Below the pieces are notes generated by a model. It saw only the letters and a program-made list of their open reading frames with translations, ran no database searches and was not told the origin of the DNA. Of a stretch of DNA of 20,469 nt, positions 12,964 through 20,469 are shown in pieces. The stretch lies in NCBI GenBank assembly GCA_934096735.1, contig CAKOMS010000015.1:1-20469 (forward strand). The letters are read 5' to 3'. The stretch comes from an uncultured Bacilli bacterium (GTDB taxonomy: Bacteria; Bacillota_I; Bacilli_A; RF39; UBA660). A program made the translations under genes and the position numbers. Each line of letters opens with the position of its first letter. Positions within the stretch are counted from its first letter, which is position 1.

Positions 12964-15508
12964 AAGTAATAGTACAAGTAAAAGAGTTGTACCAAAAATA
13001 AAAATTAAAAAGAAAAGTAAAACTAATAGTGAAGTAAAAGAAAAGAAAAAGTTTACTTGGCAAACTGTACTTAATATTATATTATTGTGTGCAATTGCAA
13101 TACTTGGGCTTTTCTTAGCATTTATATTATATATTGTATTTACTTCTCCTAAGTTTACAGAAGATGCATTATATCAATCTGAACCAACAGTATTATATGA
13201 TAGAAATGGTAATGAACTTGCTGTTATTGGATCAGTTGATACTACTCTTCTAACTTATGATGAAATACCAGAAGTGTTAATAGATTCATTGGTTGCTACT
13301 GAAGACTCTAGATTCTTTCAACATAATGGTATAGATTTACTTAGATTTGTTAAAGCAAGTTTTAAACAATTACTTGGTTCAAATGATGCCGGTGGTGCAT
13401 CTACTCTATCAATGCAACTTGTAAAAAATAAGTTGACACAAAAAGGTAAGAAAGAAAATAAAATAGAAAGTTTTGTTAGAAAGTTTAGAGATATTTATTT
13501 AGCAGTATTTAAACTTGAACCAAATTATACTAAAGAAGAAATTATTGAGTTTTATTTAAATACGCAATGGTTTGCTACTGATAAAAATAACGTATATGTA
13601 AGTAATGGTATTTATGGAATTGAAAGAGCTAGTGAATTTTATTTTAATAAGAGTGCTAAAGATTTAAACTTAGCTGAAGCATCACTTATGGCTGGTATGT
13701 TTCAAAATCCATATTTATATAATCCTTTTAAAAATCCAGAAGGATGTAGAAATAGACAAAGAACTGTTTTAAAATTAATGGTTAAACATGGTTATATTAC
13801 TGAAGAACAAAAAGATGCTATATTAGATATTCCAATAGAAACATTGATAGCACCTCAAAATAGTCTTAATAATAATACTAATAGTAATCAAGCATTTATT
13901 GATTATGTTGTAAAAGATGTTGAAAATAAACTTAAATTGGATGTTAATACTTCATCATTAAAGATATATACTACTTTTGATCCAGATATACAAAAAACTG
14001 TTAATAAAGTACAAAATGGTGAAGCTTATAAATTCCCAAATGATGTAGTTCAAGAAGGAATTGCTGTTACTAGTAGTGATGATGGATCTATAGTAGCATT
14101 ATCTGGTGGTAGAAATTATCAAGCTAAAGGATTAAATTTAGCAACAGATTTAAATAAGCAACCAGGATCTACTGCTAAACCATTATTTGATTATGCTATG
14201 TACATTGAACATATTACTCAAAGTACATATGATATGATATTAGATGAAAAGACAACTTATAGTAATGGTACTACTTTAGGAAACTATGATGGTAAATTTA
14301 AAGGATTAATTACTATGAGATATGCTCTTAAAGATTCTAGAAATATTCCTGCACTTAGAACATTTAAAAAAGTTTATGCTTATGATAAGTCAGTTATCAG
14401 TGATTTTGTACATAGTGTTGGAATTGATTATGGTAAAGATTTATTTGAATCTGCTTCAATTGGAGCATTTAATGGAGTATCTCCTTTAGAATTAAGTGCT
14501 GCTTATGCTACTTTTGCAAGAGGTGGATATTATATTGAACCTTATTCTTATACTAAAGTTGTAGATAATACAACTGGTAAAGAATACAATTATAGTTATA
14601 CTAAGAAAAAAGTTATGGAAGATAGTACTGCATTCATGATAAATGATTTACTACAAACTGCTTATGGTGGTAAAGGAGTAAGTGGTACTACTATTGGTGG
14701 TAAGACTGGTACTACTAACCTAGATAAAGAAACTAAGAAAAGATATAATTTACCTAATGGTGCTGTAATGGATGCTTGGATAGTAAGTTATTCACCTTCC
14801 TACTCTATTGCACTTTGGTATGGTTATGATCAAATATATAAAAATGCTAAAGAAGAAAAATTATATTTAACTAGTTCTACTGGTGGTACTGGAAGAAGAA
14901 CTATGATGAATGCTTTAGCTACTGGAATTTATCCTAAAAATAAATCATTTAAAAAACCTAGTAGTATTGTAAGTGTTGATGTTGAACTTGAAACATTCCC
15001 TGGACAATTATGTAGCAGTTATACTCCTAGTGAATTATGTGAATCAGCATACTATGTAGCTGGTACTGAACCAACTGATGTATCAAAAAGATTTAGTACA
15101 TTAGATGCTCCTACTGGAGGAAATTATACATTTGATGGAAGTAAAATTACTATTACATGGAATCCTATTAAATCACCAAATGCTATTGATTTAAATTATT
15201 TAAGAAATCATTTTGATACTTATTATGAAGATTATGCAGATAAATATTATGAACAAAGAATTCAATATAATAATAGTTATATTGGTACTTTGGGATATGA
15301 AATATCACTAGTTGATAGTAGTGGTAAAGAAACTGTACTTGGTTATACTAATAGTACATCATTTACTTATAATACTACAGTTAGTTCAGAAAATTATACA
15401 TTTAAAGTTAGATCTGCTTATTCAATATTTAAATCTAATAAAAGTGATCCACTTATCATAAAAGGACAAAGTAGTATTGATAGTAATACAGAAAATCTTA
15501 TACATTAA
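12947..15508 (+). CDS. ponA: Class A penicillin-binding protein (PBP1-type)
   Basis: An 853-aa bifunctional wall enzyme. A basic cytoplasmic tail and membrane helix (about 40-66) precede the GT51 glycosyltransferase (about 80-260), with catalytic E119 in ATEDSRFFQHNG and GGASTLSMQLVKN instead of the commoner STITQQ. The transpeptidase domain (about 340-660) has nucleophile S408 in STAK (408-411), SRN (464-466) and KTG (586-588). The C-terminal part (about 740-840) looks like a fibronectin type III-like fold. The frame extends to a TTG 12 nt upstream, but the ATG at 12947 has GGAGG 5 nt before it and is the natural start. It overlaps recU and ends in a terminator shared with the opposite gene. 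Confidence 0.95.
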   Translation: MKKISKSNSTSKRVVPKIKIKKKSKTNSEVKEKKKFTWQTVLNIILLCAIAILGLFLAFILYIVFTSPKFTEDALYQSEPTVLYDRNGNELAVIGSVDTTLLTYDEIPEVLIDSLVATEDSRFFQHNGIDLLRFVKASFKQLLGSNDAGGASTLSMQLVKNKLTQKGKKENKIESFVRKFRDIYLAVFKLEPNYTKEEIIEFYLNTQWFATDKNNVYVSNGIYGIERASEFYFNKSAKDLNLAEASLMAGMFQNPYLYNPFKNPEGCRNRQRTVLKLMVKHGYITEEQKDAILDIPIETLIAPQNSLNNNTNSNQAFIDYVVKDVENKLKLDVNTSSLKIYTTFDPDIQKTVNKVQNGEAYKFPNDVVQEGIAVTSSDDGSIVALSGGRNYQAKGLNLATDLNKQPGSTAKPLFDYAMYIEHITQSTYDMILDEKTTYSNGTTLGNYDGKFKGLITMRYALKDSRNIPALRTFKKVYAYDKSVISDFVHSVGIDYGKDLFESASIGAFNGVSPLELSAAYATFARGGYYIEPYSYTKVVDNTTGKEYNYSYTKKKVMEDSTAFMINDLLQTAYGGKGVSGTTIGGKTGTTNLDKETKKRYNLPNGAVMDAWIVSYSPSYSIALWYGYDQIYKNAKEEKLYLTSSTGGTGRRTMMNALATGIYPKNKSFKKPSSIVSVDVELETFPGQLCSSYTPSELCESAYYVAGTEPTDVSKRFSTLDAPTGGNYTFDGSKITITWNPIKSPNAIDLNYLRNHFDTYYEDYADKYYEQRIQYNNSYIGTLGYEISLVDSSGKETVLGYTNSTSFTYNTTVSSENYTFKVRSAYSIFKSNKSDPLIIKGQSSIDSNTENLIH

Positions 15509-15539
15509 AAAAATGGTATAAACTACCATTTTTTTAATG
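15503..15539. terminator. Bidirectional terminator between convergent genes
   Basis: A perfect 16-bp inverted repeat with a 5-nt loop, containing A7 on one side and T7 on the other, so it works for both strands. Both stop codons (PBP TAA at 15506-15508; the minus-strand TAG at 15523-15525) lie inside it. Confidence 0.92.
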
Positions 15540-16119
15540 CTTCTATTTCTTCTTTAGTAAAGTTATTTGGATATTTATTTTCATCTATTAATTTGTTTAT
15601 AAATTTTTTATTTTTAGTATTTGATATTTTTATTATAAGTTTATCTTTATTTATATAATCTTTTAAAGTATCTATGTATTCGTTAATAAAGTAAGTATCA
15701 AGTGATTTTATTAAATAGTCTTCATACATACTTAAATCGTAATTAAATTCTCTATAATTAAATATAAATTTCCATATTTTATCTTTATCATTTTCTAAAA
15801 AAAGTTCATTTAAAATATCTTTAAATTCTTCTTCTTTTAGGTATGGAAGACATTTTGGATTAACAATACTTACAACCATATTTGCTAAATCTTTATTACT
15901 TATATTACTTGCAAGTTTATTATAAGTTTTATTTTCTAAAAAAAGTTTCATTATTATTTTACTCTTTTTAAAATCATCTTTATATTTATTATTTGCTTTT
16001 TTTATTTCATTAATTAATTTTAAAACATCATCTGTTTTGTTATCTAATTTTTCTAATTCTACTACAATTGTTTCATTATTTAAATATTCATTTAAATATT
16101 TATAAAAGATTAATATCAT
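15523..16119 (-). CDS. Conserved-looking hypothetical protein, 198 aa
   Basis: Not recognised. It is a soluble, helix-rich protein with many Lys, Asn, Ile and Glu, without signal peptide, membrane helix or Cys-based motif; a single Cys occurs in NPKCLPYL (about residue 93). The regular helix-turn-helix spacing suggests an alpha-solenoid or all-helical scaffold, but no repeat is certain. The start is supported by AAAGGGAA 7 nt before the ATG. It follows the response regulator after a terminator and has no visible promoter of its own in the short gap, so it probably depends on readthrough. Codon use is like its neighbours. Its last residues (KKW) are encoded in the shared terminator. Confidence 0.7.
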   Translation of the reverse strand: MILIFYKYLNEYLNNETIVVELEKLDNKTDDVLKLINEIKKANNKYKDDFKKSKIIMKLFLENKTYNKLASNISNKDLANMVVSIVNPKCLPYLKEEEFKDILNELFLENDKDKIWKFIFNYREFNYDLSMYEDYLIKSLDTYFINEYIDTLKDYINKDKLIIKISNTKNKKFINKLIDENKYPNNFTKEEIEALKKW

Positions 16120-16141
16120 ATAATAATTCCCTTTCTGAATT

Positions 16142-16168
16142 AAAAAATTGTTACATGCAGTAACAATT
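16142..16168 (-). terminator. Intrinsic terminator after the response regulator
   Basis: On the minus strand a 9-bp stem (AATTGTTAC/GTAACAATT), 5-nt loop and a T run. It touches the response-regulator stop codon and lies upstream of the 198-aa gene, which may therefore be expressed at a reduced level. Confidence 0.8.
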
Positions 16169-16553
16169 AATAAATTGAATTGATATTTATTATTTTTTCA
16201 ACTTCTTCTCTTACACTTTCAAACGTGAACGGTTTTGCCAGTACATCAACAATATCATAATTGAAAGCTCTATCAATTCTATCTCTTGCAACGTCGCCTG
16301 TAATTATACACACTGGTATTCTTTTAAATAAATTATTCTCTTTAAAATAATCTAGTACTGCAAATCCATCTACTACTGGCATATTTAAATCCAGCAGTAA
16401 CCCAATAATTGAATCATCTACATTATTTTTTATTATATCTATTGCTTCTTTTCCATTTAATGCTATTACAACATCATATTCATCTTTAAATGCTCTTTCT
16501 ACAATATTTCCAATAATTCTTGAATCATCAGCTATTACTATTTTCTTTTTCAC
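16167..16553 (-). CDS. Single-domain response regulator (REC only)
   Basis: A 128-aa stand-alone receiver domain. The acidic pair is D9-D10 (ADDS), the phosphoacceptor D55 in LLLDLNMP, the switch Thr85 in IITGD and Lys107 in AKPF. There is no DNA-binding or enzymatic output domain. The start is GTG with a strong AAGGGTGAT site. It starts 10 nt after the HPt gene, so the two are co-translated. With the hybrid kinase upstream it forms a possible His-Asp-His-Asp relay in which this protein is the last Asp. It may act by protein contact (as CheY or Spo0F do) or as a phosphate sink. Confidence 0.92.
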   Translation of the reverse strand: MKKKIVIADDSRIIGNIVERAFKDEYDVVIALNGKEAIDIIKNNVDDSIIGLLLDLNMPVVDGFAVLDYFKENNLFKRIPVCIITGDVARDRIDRAFNYDIVDVLAKPFTFESVREEVEKIININSIY

Positions 16554-16563
16554 GATATCACCC

Positions 16564-16920
16564 TTAACCTAAATATTTTTTTGATAATTGTGTAACGCTT
16601 TCAACAGATTTCATAAGTTCATCAAACTTATTGTTAACTTCATCAACATTATTAGATTTACTAGCCATTTCATGAATATATGCTATATCTGCTAAATCTT
16701 TAAAGCCTAAATATTTAGCATCACTTTTAAGTGCATGCACTAATATAGCATAATCTTCCATATTTTGGTCTTTCAAATATTTTTTTATGTTAGGAATTCT
16801 AGTTTTATTTTCTTCTAAGAATGACTCTAAAGTTTCATCATAAAATTCTAAATCCCCTAATAGATTTAATGCCGATTCTAAATCAACCCCATTATCCGTT
16901 AAAATACTAACATCTCTCAT
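16564..16920 (-). CDS. HPt histidine phosphotransfer protein
   Basis: A 118-aa all-helical HPt domain. The phospho-accepting histidine is H62 in VHALKSDAKYLG, matching the HxLKGxAxxxG family motif with Ser-Asp in place of the usual Gly-x. It would carry phosphate from the receiver of the hybrid kinase to the single-domain regulator just downstream. Start: AAGGAT before the ATG. It has its own likely promoter (16942-16968) in the 79-nt gap after the kinase gene, which would allow expression apart from the kinase. Free-standing HPt proteins are uncommon in low-GC Firmicutes. Confidence 0.9.
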   Translation of the reverse strand: MRDVSILTDNGVDLESALNLLGDLEFYDETLESFLEENKTRIPNIKKYLKDQNMEDYAILVHALKSDAKYLGFKDLADIAYIHEMASKSNNVDEVNNKFDELMKSVESVTQLSKKYLG

Positions 16921-16941
16921 ATTATCAATCCTTCTAGTTAA

Positions 16942-16968
16942 ATTATAACATACTTTTTATTTTTTCAA
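16942..16968 (-). promoter_or_regulatory. Extended -10 promoter of the HPt gene
   Basis: On the minus strand TGTTATAAT (16942-16950), a perfect extended -10. TTGAAA lies upstream at a short 15-nt spacing. The ATG follows 21 nt after the -10. Confidence 0.6.
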
Positions 16969-16999
16969 GTAAAAATTGTTTTTTGTTGTCAATATTTTA

Positions 17000-18814
17000 C
17001 TATTTTTTTAAATAAATATTTAATACTCTTTCTAATTCTTTTTTATCTATTGGTTTACTTATATAATCATTAAATCCCTCTTTTAAATATTTTTCTTTCA
17101 TTCCTGCAATTGCATTTGCTGTTAAAGCTACAACTGGTATATTAAAATCATCTTTTTCTTTTAACTTCTTAAATGTTTCTACTCCGCTCATTTTTGGCAT
17201 CATATCATCCATTAAAATTATGTCATATGTGTTTCCTTCATCAATAAGTTTTAAACAGTCAAATCCACTTGATGCGGTTTCTACTTTTAATTTATAACTT
17301 TCCAATAATCTTGATGCAACTTTTAAATTAATTAAATTATCATCTACTACTAATACTTTTTTACCTTTTATAATAATCTTTTTAGTTTCTTCTACTACTT
17401 CTTTTTTAGTAACAGACTTTTTAACTATTTTTTGATCAATTGCTACAGAGAAAGTAGAACCCTTTCCATATACTGAATCTACTACTATAGTTCCTTTCAT
17501 TAGATCAACTAATTTCTTAGTAATTGCAAGGCCTAGTCCAGTACCTTCAATTGTCATGTTTTTGTCAACATCAAATCTTTCAAACTTAGTAAATAATTTA
17601 TCAATATTCTCTTTCTTTATTCCTATACCTGTATCTTTAACCGAAATAAATAATCTACATACATTATCTTTTTTTACACAACTAACATTAAATTCAATTG
17701 AACCTGTTTTAGTATATTTAACAGCATTTGTAAGTAAATTTAATATAATTTGTTTTAATCTTACATAATCTCCATTTAAATATTCTGGAATGTCTTCACT
17801 TATATTTGTTTTAAAATCTAATGGCTTCTCTCCAATTCTTGCTTTTGTTAATTTAATTAATTCATCAAATACTTTCTTACTTTCATATTCAGTTTTAACT
17901 ATTTCTAGTTTATTTGCTTCAATCTTTGAGATATCCAATATTCCATTTACTATTTCTAGTAAGTTTTGACTAGCAGCCATAATGTCTCTTGCTTCTTCTT
18001 TTATAACTTTTATATCTTTTTCTTCTAATATTAATTGGCTAAAACCATCAATTGCATTAAGAGGTGTTCTAATTTCATGAGACATACTTGATAGAAAATC
18101 TGTTTTAGCTTTATTAGCTTTTTCTGCTTGATCTTTTGCTAGATTTAATTCGTTTATTAATTGTAAATCTGGATTTTCTATTGTGAAATACATTATTAAT
18201 GTAATAAATGATATAGTTGGTGTCATCATTCTAATACTTGGGTCAATTTTTTGGATAATTGCCATCGCAGTACCTAAAACAAAAACACTTATAATTGGAA
18301 TATATTTTTTTGATTTATATGTTTTAAAATTTAATAGTAAACTTATGAACCAATAAATTATTTGTATACCACATATTAAGTAGCAAAAATTAACTGCAGG
18401 TCCATATGTATAGATTACATTATTTTCATTATGAAAATCAATTGGTAAAATAAGAGTTATTATTGATACCCCAAAAATTATATAAGTCATTATTTTTTTT
18501 ATTAATTCAAATACTTTTTCTTGCTTTTTTTCGGTTGTTAATATAATTACATAGCAGGTAAGTAAAAGAACCCATGTAATTAAATATATCAAATAAAATT
18601 TTGGTATCAGTTCTTCAAGCCAGTTTATGTTTGGATATTTAATTGTTATGAAATAAGTTGGAAATGCTACTAGGCAACCCCCAATACTTGTTAATAATAT
18701 ATATTTATAAATTCTATTTTCAACCGAGTTTAATCTTTTTTTAGAAAAATACACTATTGCTACTAAAACTGAAAATATTACTGATGCTATTACATAGGAT
18801 AAACCAATACTCAT
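17000..18814 (-). CDS. Hybrid sensor histidine kinase with receiver domain
   Basis: About 604 aa from the preferred start (numbers below count from an ATG three codons upstream). A membrane part with about seven helices (5-215) has no large external loop, so it may sense within the membrane or bind a small ligand. It is followed by HisKA with H249 in SMSHEIRTPLNAI, the HATPase with NLLTNAVKYT (N box), DTGIGIK and GTGLGLAI, and a C-terminal receiver (488-605) with D494-D495, phosphoacceptor D539 in LMDDMMP and K590 in SKPI. The ATG at 18812-18814 is preferred because AGGG sits directly against the upstream ATG but 9 nt from this one. It heads a cluster with HPt and REC genes. Confidence 0.93.
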   Translation of the reverse strand: MSIGLSYVIASVIFSVLVAIVYFSKKRLNSVENRIYKYILLTSIGGCLVAFPTYFITIKYPNINWLEELIPKFYLIYLITWVLLLTCYVIILTTEKKQEKVFELIKKIMTYIIFGVSIITLILPIDFHNENNVIYTYGPAVNFCYLICGIQIIYWFISLLLNFKTYKSKKYIPIISVFVLGTAMAIIQKIDPSIRMMTPTISFITLIMYFTIENPDLQLINELNLAKDQAEKANKAKTDFLSSMSHEIRTPLNAIDGFSQLILEEKDIKVIKEEARDIMAASQNLLEIVNGILDISKIEANKLEIVKTEYESKKVFDELIKLTKARIGEKPLDFKTNISEDIPEYLNGDYVRLKQIILNLLTNAVKYTKTGSIEFNVSCVKKDNVCRLFISVKDTGIGIKKENIDKLFTKFERFDVDKNMTIEGTGLGLAITKKLVDLMKGTIVVDSVYGKGSTFSVAIDQKIVKKSVTKKEVVEETKKIIIKGKKVLVVDDNLINLKVASRLLESYKLKVETASSGFDCLKLIDEGNTYDIILMDDMMPKMSGVETFKKLKEKDDFNIPVVALTANAIAGMKEKYLKEGFNDYISKPIDKKELERVLNIYLKK

Positions 18815-18838
18815 ACTAACCATCCCTATCTTAATATA

Positions 18839-18867
18839 ATTTTATCAAATGAATAAATATTTTTCAA
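18839..18867 (-). promoter_or_regulatory. Sigma-A promoter of the hybrid kinase gene
   Basis: -35 TTGAAA (18862-18867), 17-nt spacer, -10 TAAAAT (18839-18844) on the minus strand, each five of six to consensus, about 24 nt before the start codon. Confidence 0.75.
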
Positions 18868-18918
18868 TATGGCCATGAATTTATGATGATACTAATATTA
18901 AAAATGTATTTAAAAAAA

Positions 18919-18943
18919 GAAAAAATACTCTCATTAAGAAAGT
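18919..18943 (-). terminator. Intrinsic terminator of surface protein copy 2
   Basis: A 6-bp stem (ACTTTC/GAGAGT, one G-U), 5-nt loop and ATTTTTTC on the minus strand. It lies just beyond the conserved 49-nt element, as at copy 1, but with a different stem sequence. Confidence 0.8.
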
Positions 18944-18948
18944 AAATC

Positions 18949-18997
18949 TTCTTTTAGTTCGGGAGAACTTTTTCTATTTTTATGTCTTCGTTGACAA
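18949..18997 (-). repeat. 49-nt conserved 3'-flanking element, copy 2
   Basis: It matches 2346-2394 at 47 of 49 positions and includes the identical 14-nt hairpin (18956-18969, AGTTC-GGGA-GAACT on the plus strand). It begins 8 nt after the stop codon of the second surface-protein gene. The sequence beyond the element is unrelated between the two loci. Confidence 0.85.
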
Positions 18998-19005
18998 AAA
19001 CAAAC

Positions 19006-20469
19006 TCAATCTAATGGAGCCAAAATATATGGCGACTCAGCAGTACCATTTCCTTCTCCACTTAGCTTAACTTTTTTTGAAAGTGATACTGCTGGACGGA
19101 CCCCATTAGTGTTATTCGCATAACCAATACCTATATTCCCGGTCTCTACATAACTACTGATAGCACTTAAGTTACTGAAACTGTCAGGAGACAATAACCA
19201 ATAATAATCATTATTATTTAAGTAATTAGTATCTGAACCACCAAAGGCAAGACTTGCTTCTTTAGTTGTTAATAATCCCACTGGATAATCTAAAGCATTG
19301 TTTCCATAACCTTGTGTTCCACCAGAATCGACCTTTAATGTAAATTGATCCTCTTTATCTTGACATGTTAATCTTGAATTACTATAGTCATTAAATTGTA
19401 ACCCTGTTGTTATATTTCCATTATTTGGATTCCATCCTCCTAAGTTTGAGATATTTCTATTATTACAATATATTGCATTCTCTAAATACTCATTTGTATT
19501 TGTCATGTTGTTTTCATACCAATTATCTATTACTGTCTTTATATTACTATTTGTTGTATTATAATTCAACATTTCATTTAATGTATCTTCTATCTTTTTA
19601 CCATTCGTTAATGTCATATATCGCGCCCAATCTGTAGCACTACTCATATAAAAAATATAATATACTGTTGAACAACTTGAACTTGTGTTTAAACATGTAT
19701 AATGATGTTCGTTTAATTTACTATATACGTTAGATATTGTCCCTCTTGCCGTGTTGTTAAGTGTATATGTTGTTCCATTCCAGGTTACATCACTTCCATA
19801 ATAATATGTTCCAAATGAGGATGCTGATTTATCAGTCCATTCATACACAGTTCCATACATATATCCTACATATGTTGGAGATTTATAACCATTGTTAAAT
19901 TTAATTTCATTTGAATCAATATGTACATCTGTTCCAGTATTATTGCATTTATTACTGTCTGAATATGCTCCATTATAAATAAGTTTTACTCCATCTGTTT
20001 CGGTTGTTCTTACCATCTTCCAACAATAACTATTTAATACTAGATTATTATTTGTTACATTACCTGCATAATAATATACATCTTTTCCATTTTCATCTGT
20101 TGTTTTTTGTACTCCATTGCCATTATTATAATCTTCAATTACTTTATCATAAACTTTTAGTAATTCTTTATCAAAATATAAATAACAATATACTGTTTTA
20201 TTTGTTCTTGCTGATACTACTCCATCACTATAACTAAGTACATTATCTATTTTGTTACCATTATTATCTATACAAGATGACATCGTTTCATTTAATATGT
20301 ATGCCCCTGTTGGAAAAGTACTTGCTTCATTATAATTACCACTAGCATCTTTTACCATAATTGCAAAAAGATTATCAGATTTATTATCTAACAATTTAAT
20401 ATCATCTAATGTATTATTTTTATTACCAAAACTCTTAATCCCTAAAAATAAAGTTATTACTTCTATTCC
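19006..20469 (-). CDS. Secreted/surface protein with variable C-terminal domain (copy 2, 5' end cut by window)
   Basis: 487 residues are visible. The frame stays open to the window end and lines up with copy 1 from its residue 16, so about 15 N-terminal residues are missing, including the place of the G tract. A TTG at 20392-20394 is a Leu codon, not a start. The two proteins agree closely in long blocks (around DASGNYNE, TDENGKDVYYYAGN, YGSDVTWNGTTYTLNN, TCQDKEDQFTLKVDSGGT) and differ in short intervening blocks, a mosaic pattern. The C-terminus has YWLLSP, a variable stretch three codons longer than in copy 1, then GVRPAVSL and the same GEGNGT..SPYIL tail. It ends in TGA where copy 1 ends in TAG. 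Function unknown. Confidence 0.8.
   Translation of the reverse strand, partial: GIEVITLFLGIKSFGNKNNTLDDIKLLDNKSDNLFAIMVKDASGNYNEASTFPTGAYILNETMSSCIDNNGNKIDNVLSYSDGVVSARTNKTVYCYLYFDKELLKVYDKVIEDYNNGNGVQKTTDENGKDVYYYAGNVTNNNLVLNSYCWKMVRTTETDGVKLIYNGAYSDSNKCNNTGTDVHIDSNEIKFNNGYKSPTYVGYMYGTVYEWTDKSASSFGTYYYGSDVTWNGTTYTLNNTARGTISNVYSKLNEHHYTCLNTSSSCSTVYYIFYMSSATDWARYMTLTNGKKIEDTLNEMLNYNTTNSNIKTVIDNWYENNMTNTNEYLENAIYCNNRNISNLGGWNPNNGNITTGLQFNDYSNSRLTCQDKEDQFTLKVDSGGTQGYGNNALDYPVGLLTTKEASLAFGGSDTNYLNNNDYYWLLSPDSFSNLSAISSYVETGNIGIGYANNTNGVRPAVSLSKKVKLSGEGNGTAESPYILAPLD
19087..19197 (-). other. Hypervariable, GC-rich segment of surface protein copy 2
   Basis: 37 codons between YW and SL of the C-terminal domain. 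I count 45 G/C in 111 bases (41%). It contains GAC, GAG, ACC, GGG, GCG, GTC and CGT codons that are uncommon elsewhere in this window. Flanking codons align base for base with copy 1, but this segment does not. Confidence 0.75.

Overview
The window is very AT-rich, standard-code Firmicute DNA. TGA is used as a stop and no gene reads through it. Gene content points to a gut-type or otherwise uncultured member of the Bacilli: EzrA, the rlmN-prpC-prkC-rsgA-rpe order, recU followed by a class A PBP, and a GerE-like plus a GerM-like gene. The last two suggest an endospore former or a descendant of one. This placement is inferred from gene order and protein motifs only.

Layout. (1) 31-1874: ezrA on the minus strand with its promoter and terminator. 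(2) 1923-2284: a compact unit with a 39-residue hydrophobic peptide on the minus strand and a short convergent RNA gene on the plus strand. It has the architecture of a type I toxin-antitoxin locus. (3) 2312-3990: a secreted or surface protein gene (500 aa) with a 9-base G tract at codons 7-10 and a GC-rich, hypervariable C-terminal block. (4) 3956-9265: the minus-strand operon rlmN-prpC-prkC-rsgA-rpe (RNA methylation, PP2C phosphatase / PASTA kinase signalling, ribosome maturation, pentose phosphate). It is preceded by a ~200-nt leader with tandem repeats and an intrinsic terminator. (5) 9297-11137, plus strand: a double-HTH XRE regulator, a GerE-like regulator and a GerM-like protein. (6) 11139-11297: tRNA-Arg(UCU). 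(7) 11310-15539, plus strand: VanY-type peptidase, recU, class A PBP, ending in a two-way terminator shared with the next gene. (8) 15523-18867, minus strand: hybrid histidine kinase, HPt protein, single-domain response regulator, then an unrecognised 198-aa gene. (9) 18919-20469: a second copy of the surface protein gene, cut by the window end.

How the parts fit. Much of the window concerns the envelope: division (EzrA), wall synthesis and trimming (PBP, VanY), wall sensing (PASTA kinase and its phosphatase) and secreted proteins. A three-protein phosphorelay may add a sensory input whose output is not encoded here.

Most unusual content. The two paralogous surface proteins lie 16 kb apart in the same orientation. 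Their C-terminal variable blocks have 41-48% GC by my count in an otherwise very AT-rich setting, and many deviations from host-like codons fall where an A would be expected. Both genes are followed by a nearly identical 49-nt element with a hairpin. This suggests targets of a diversity-generating retroelement whose reverse transcriptase and template are not in the window, or cassette-type gene conversion. The first copy also carries a phase-variation-type G tract. The candidate type I toxin-antitoxin unit beside it and the structured rlmN leader are the other main leads.
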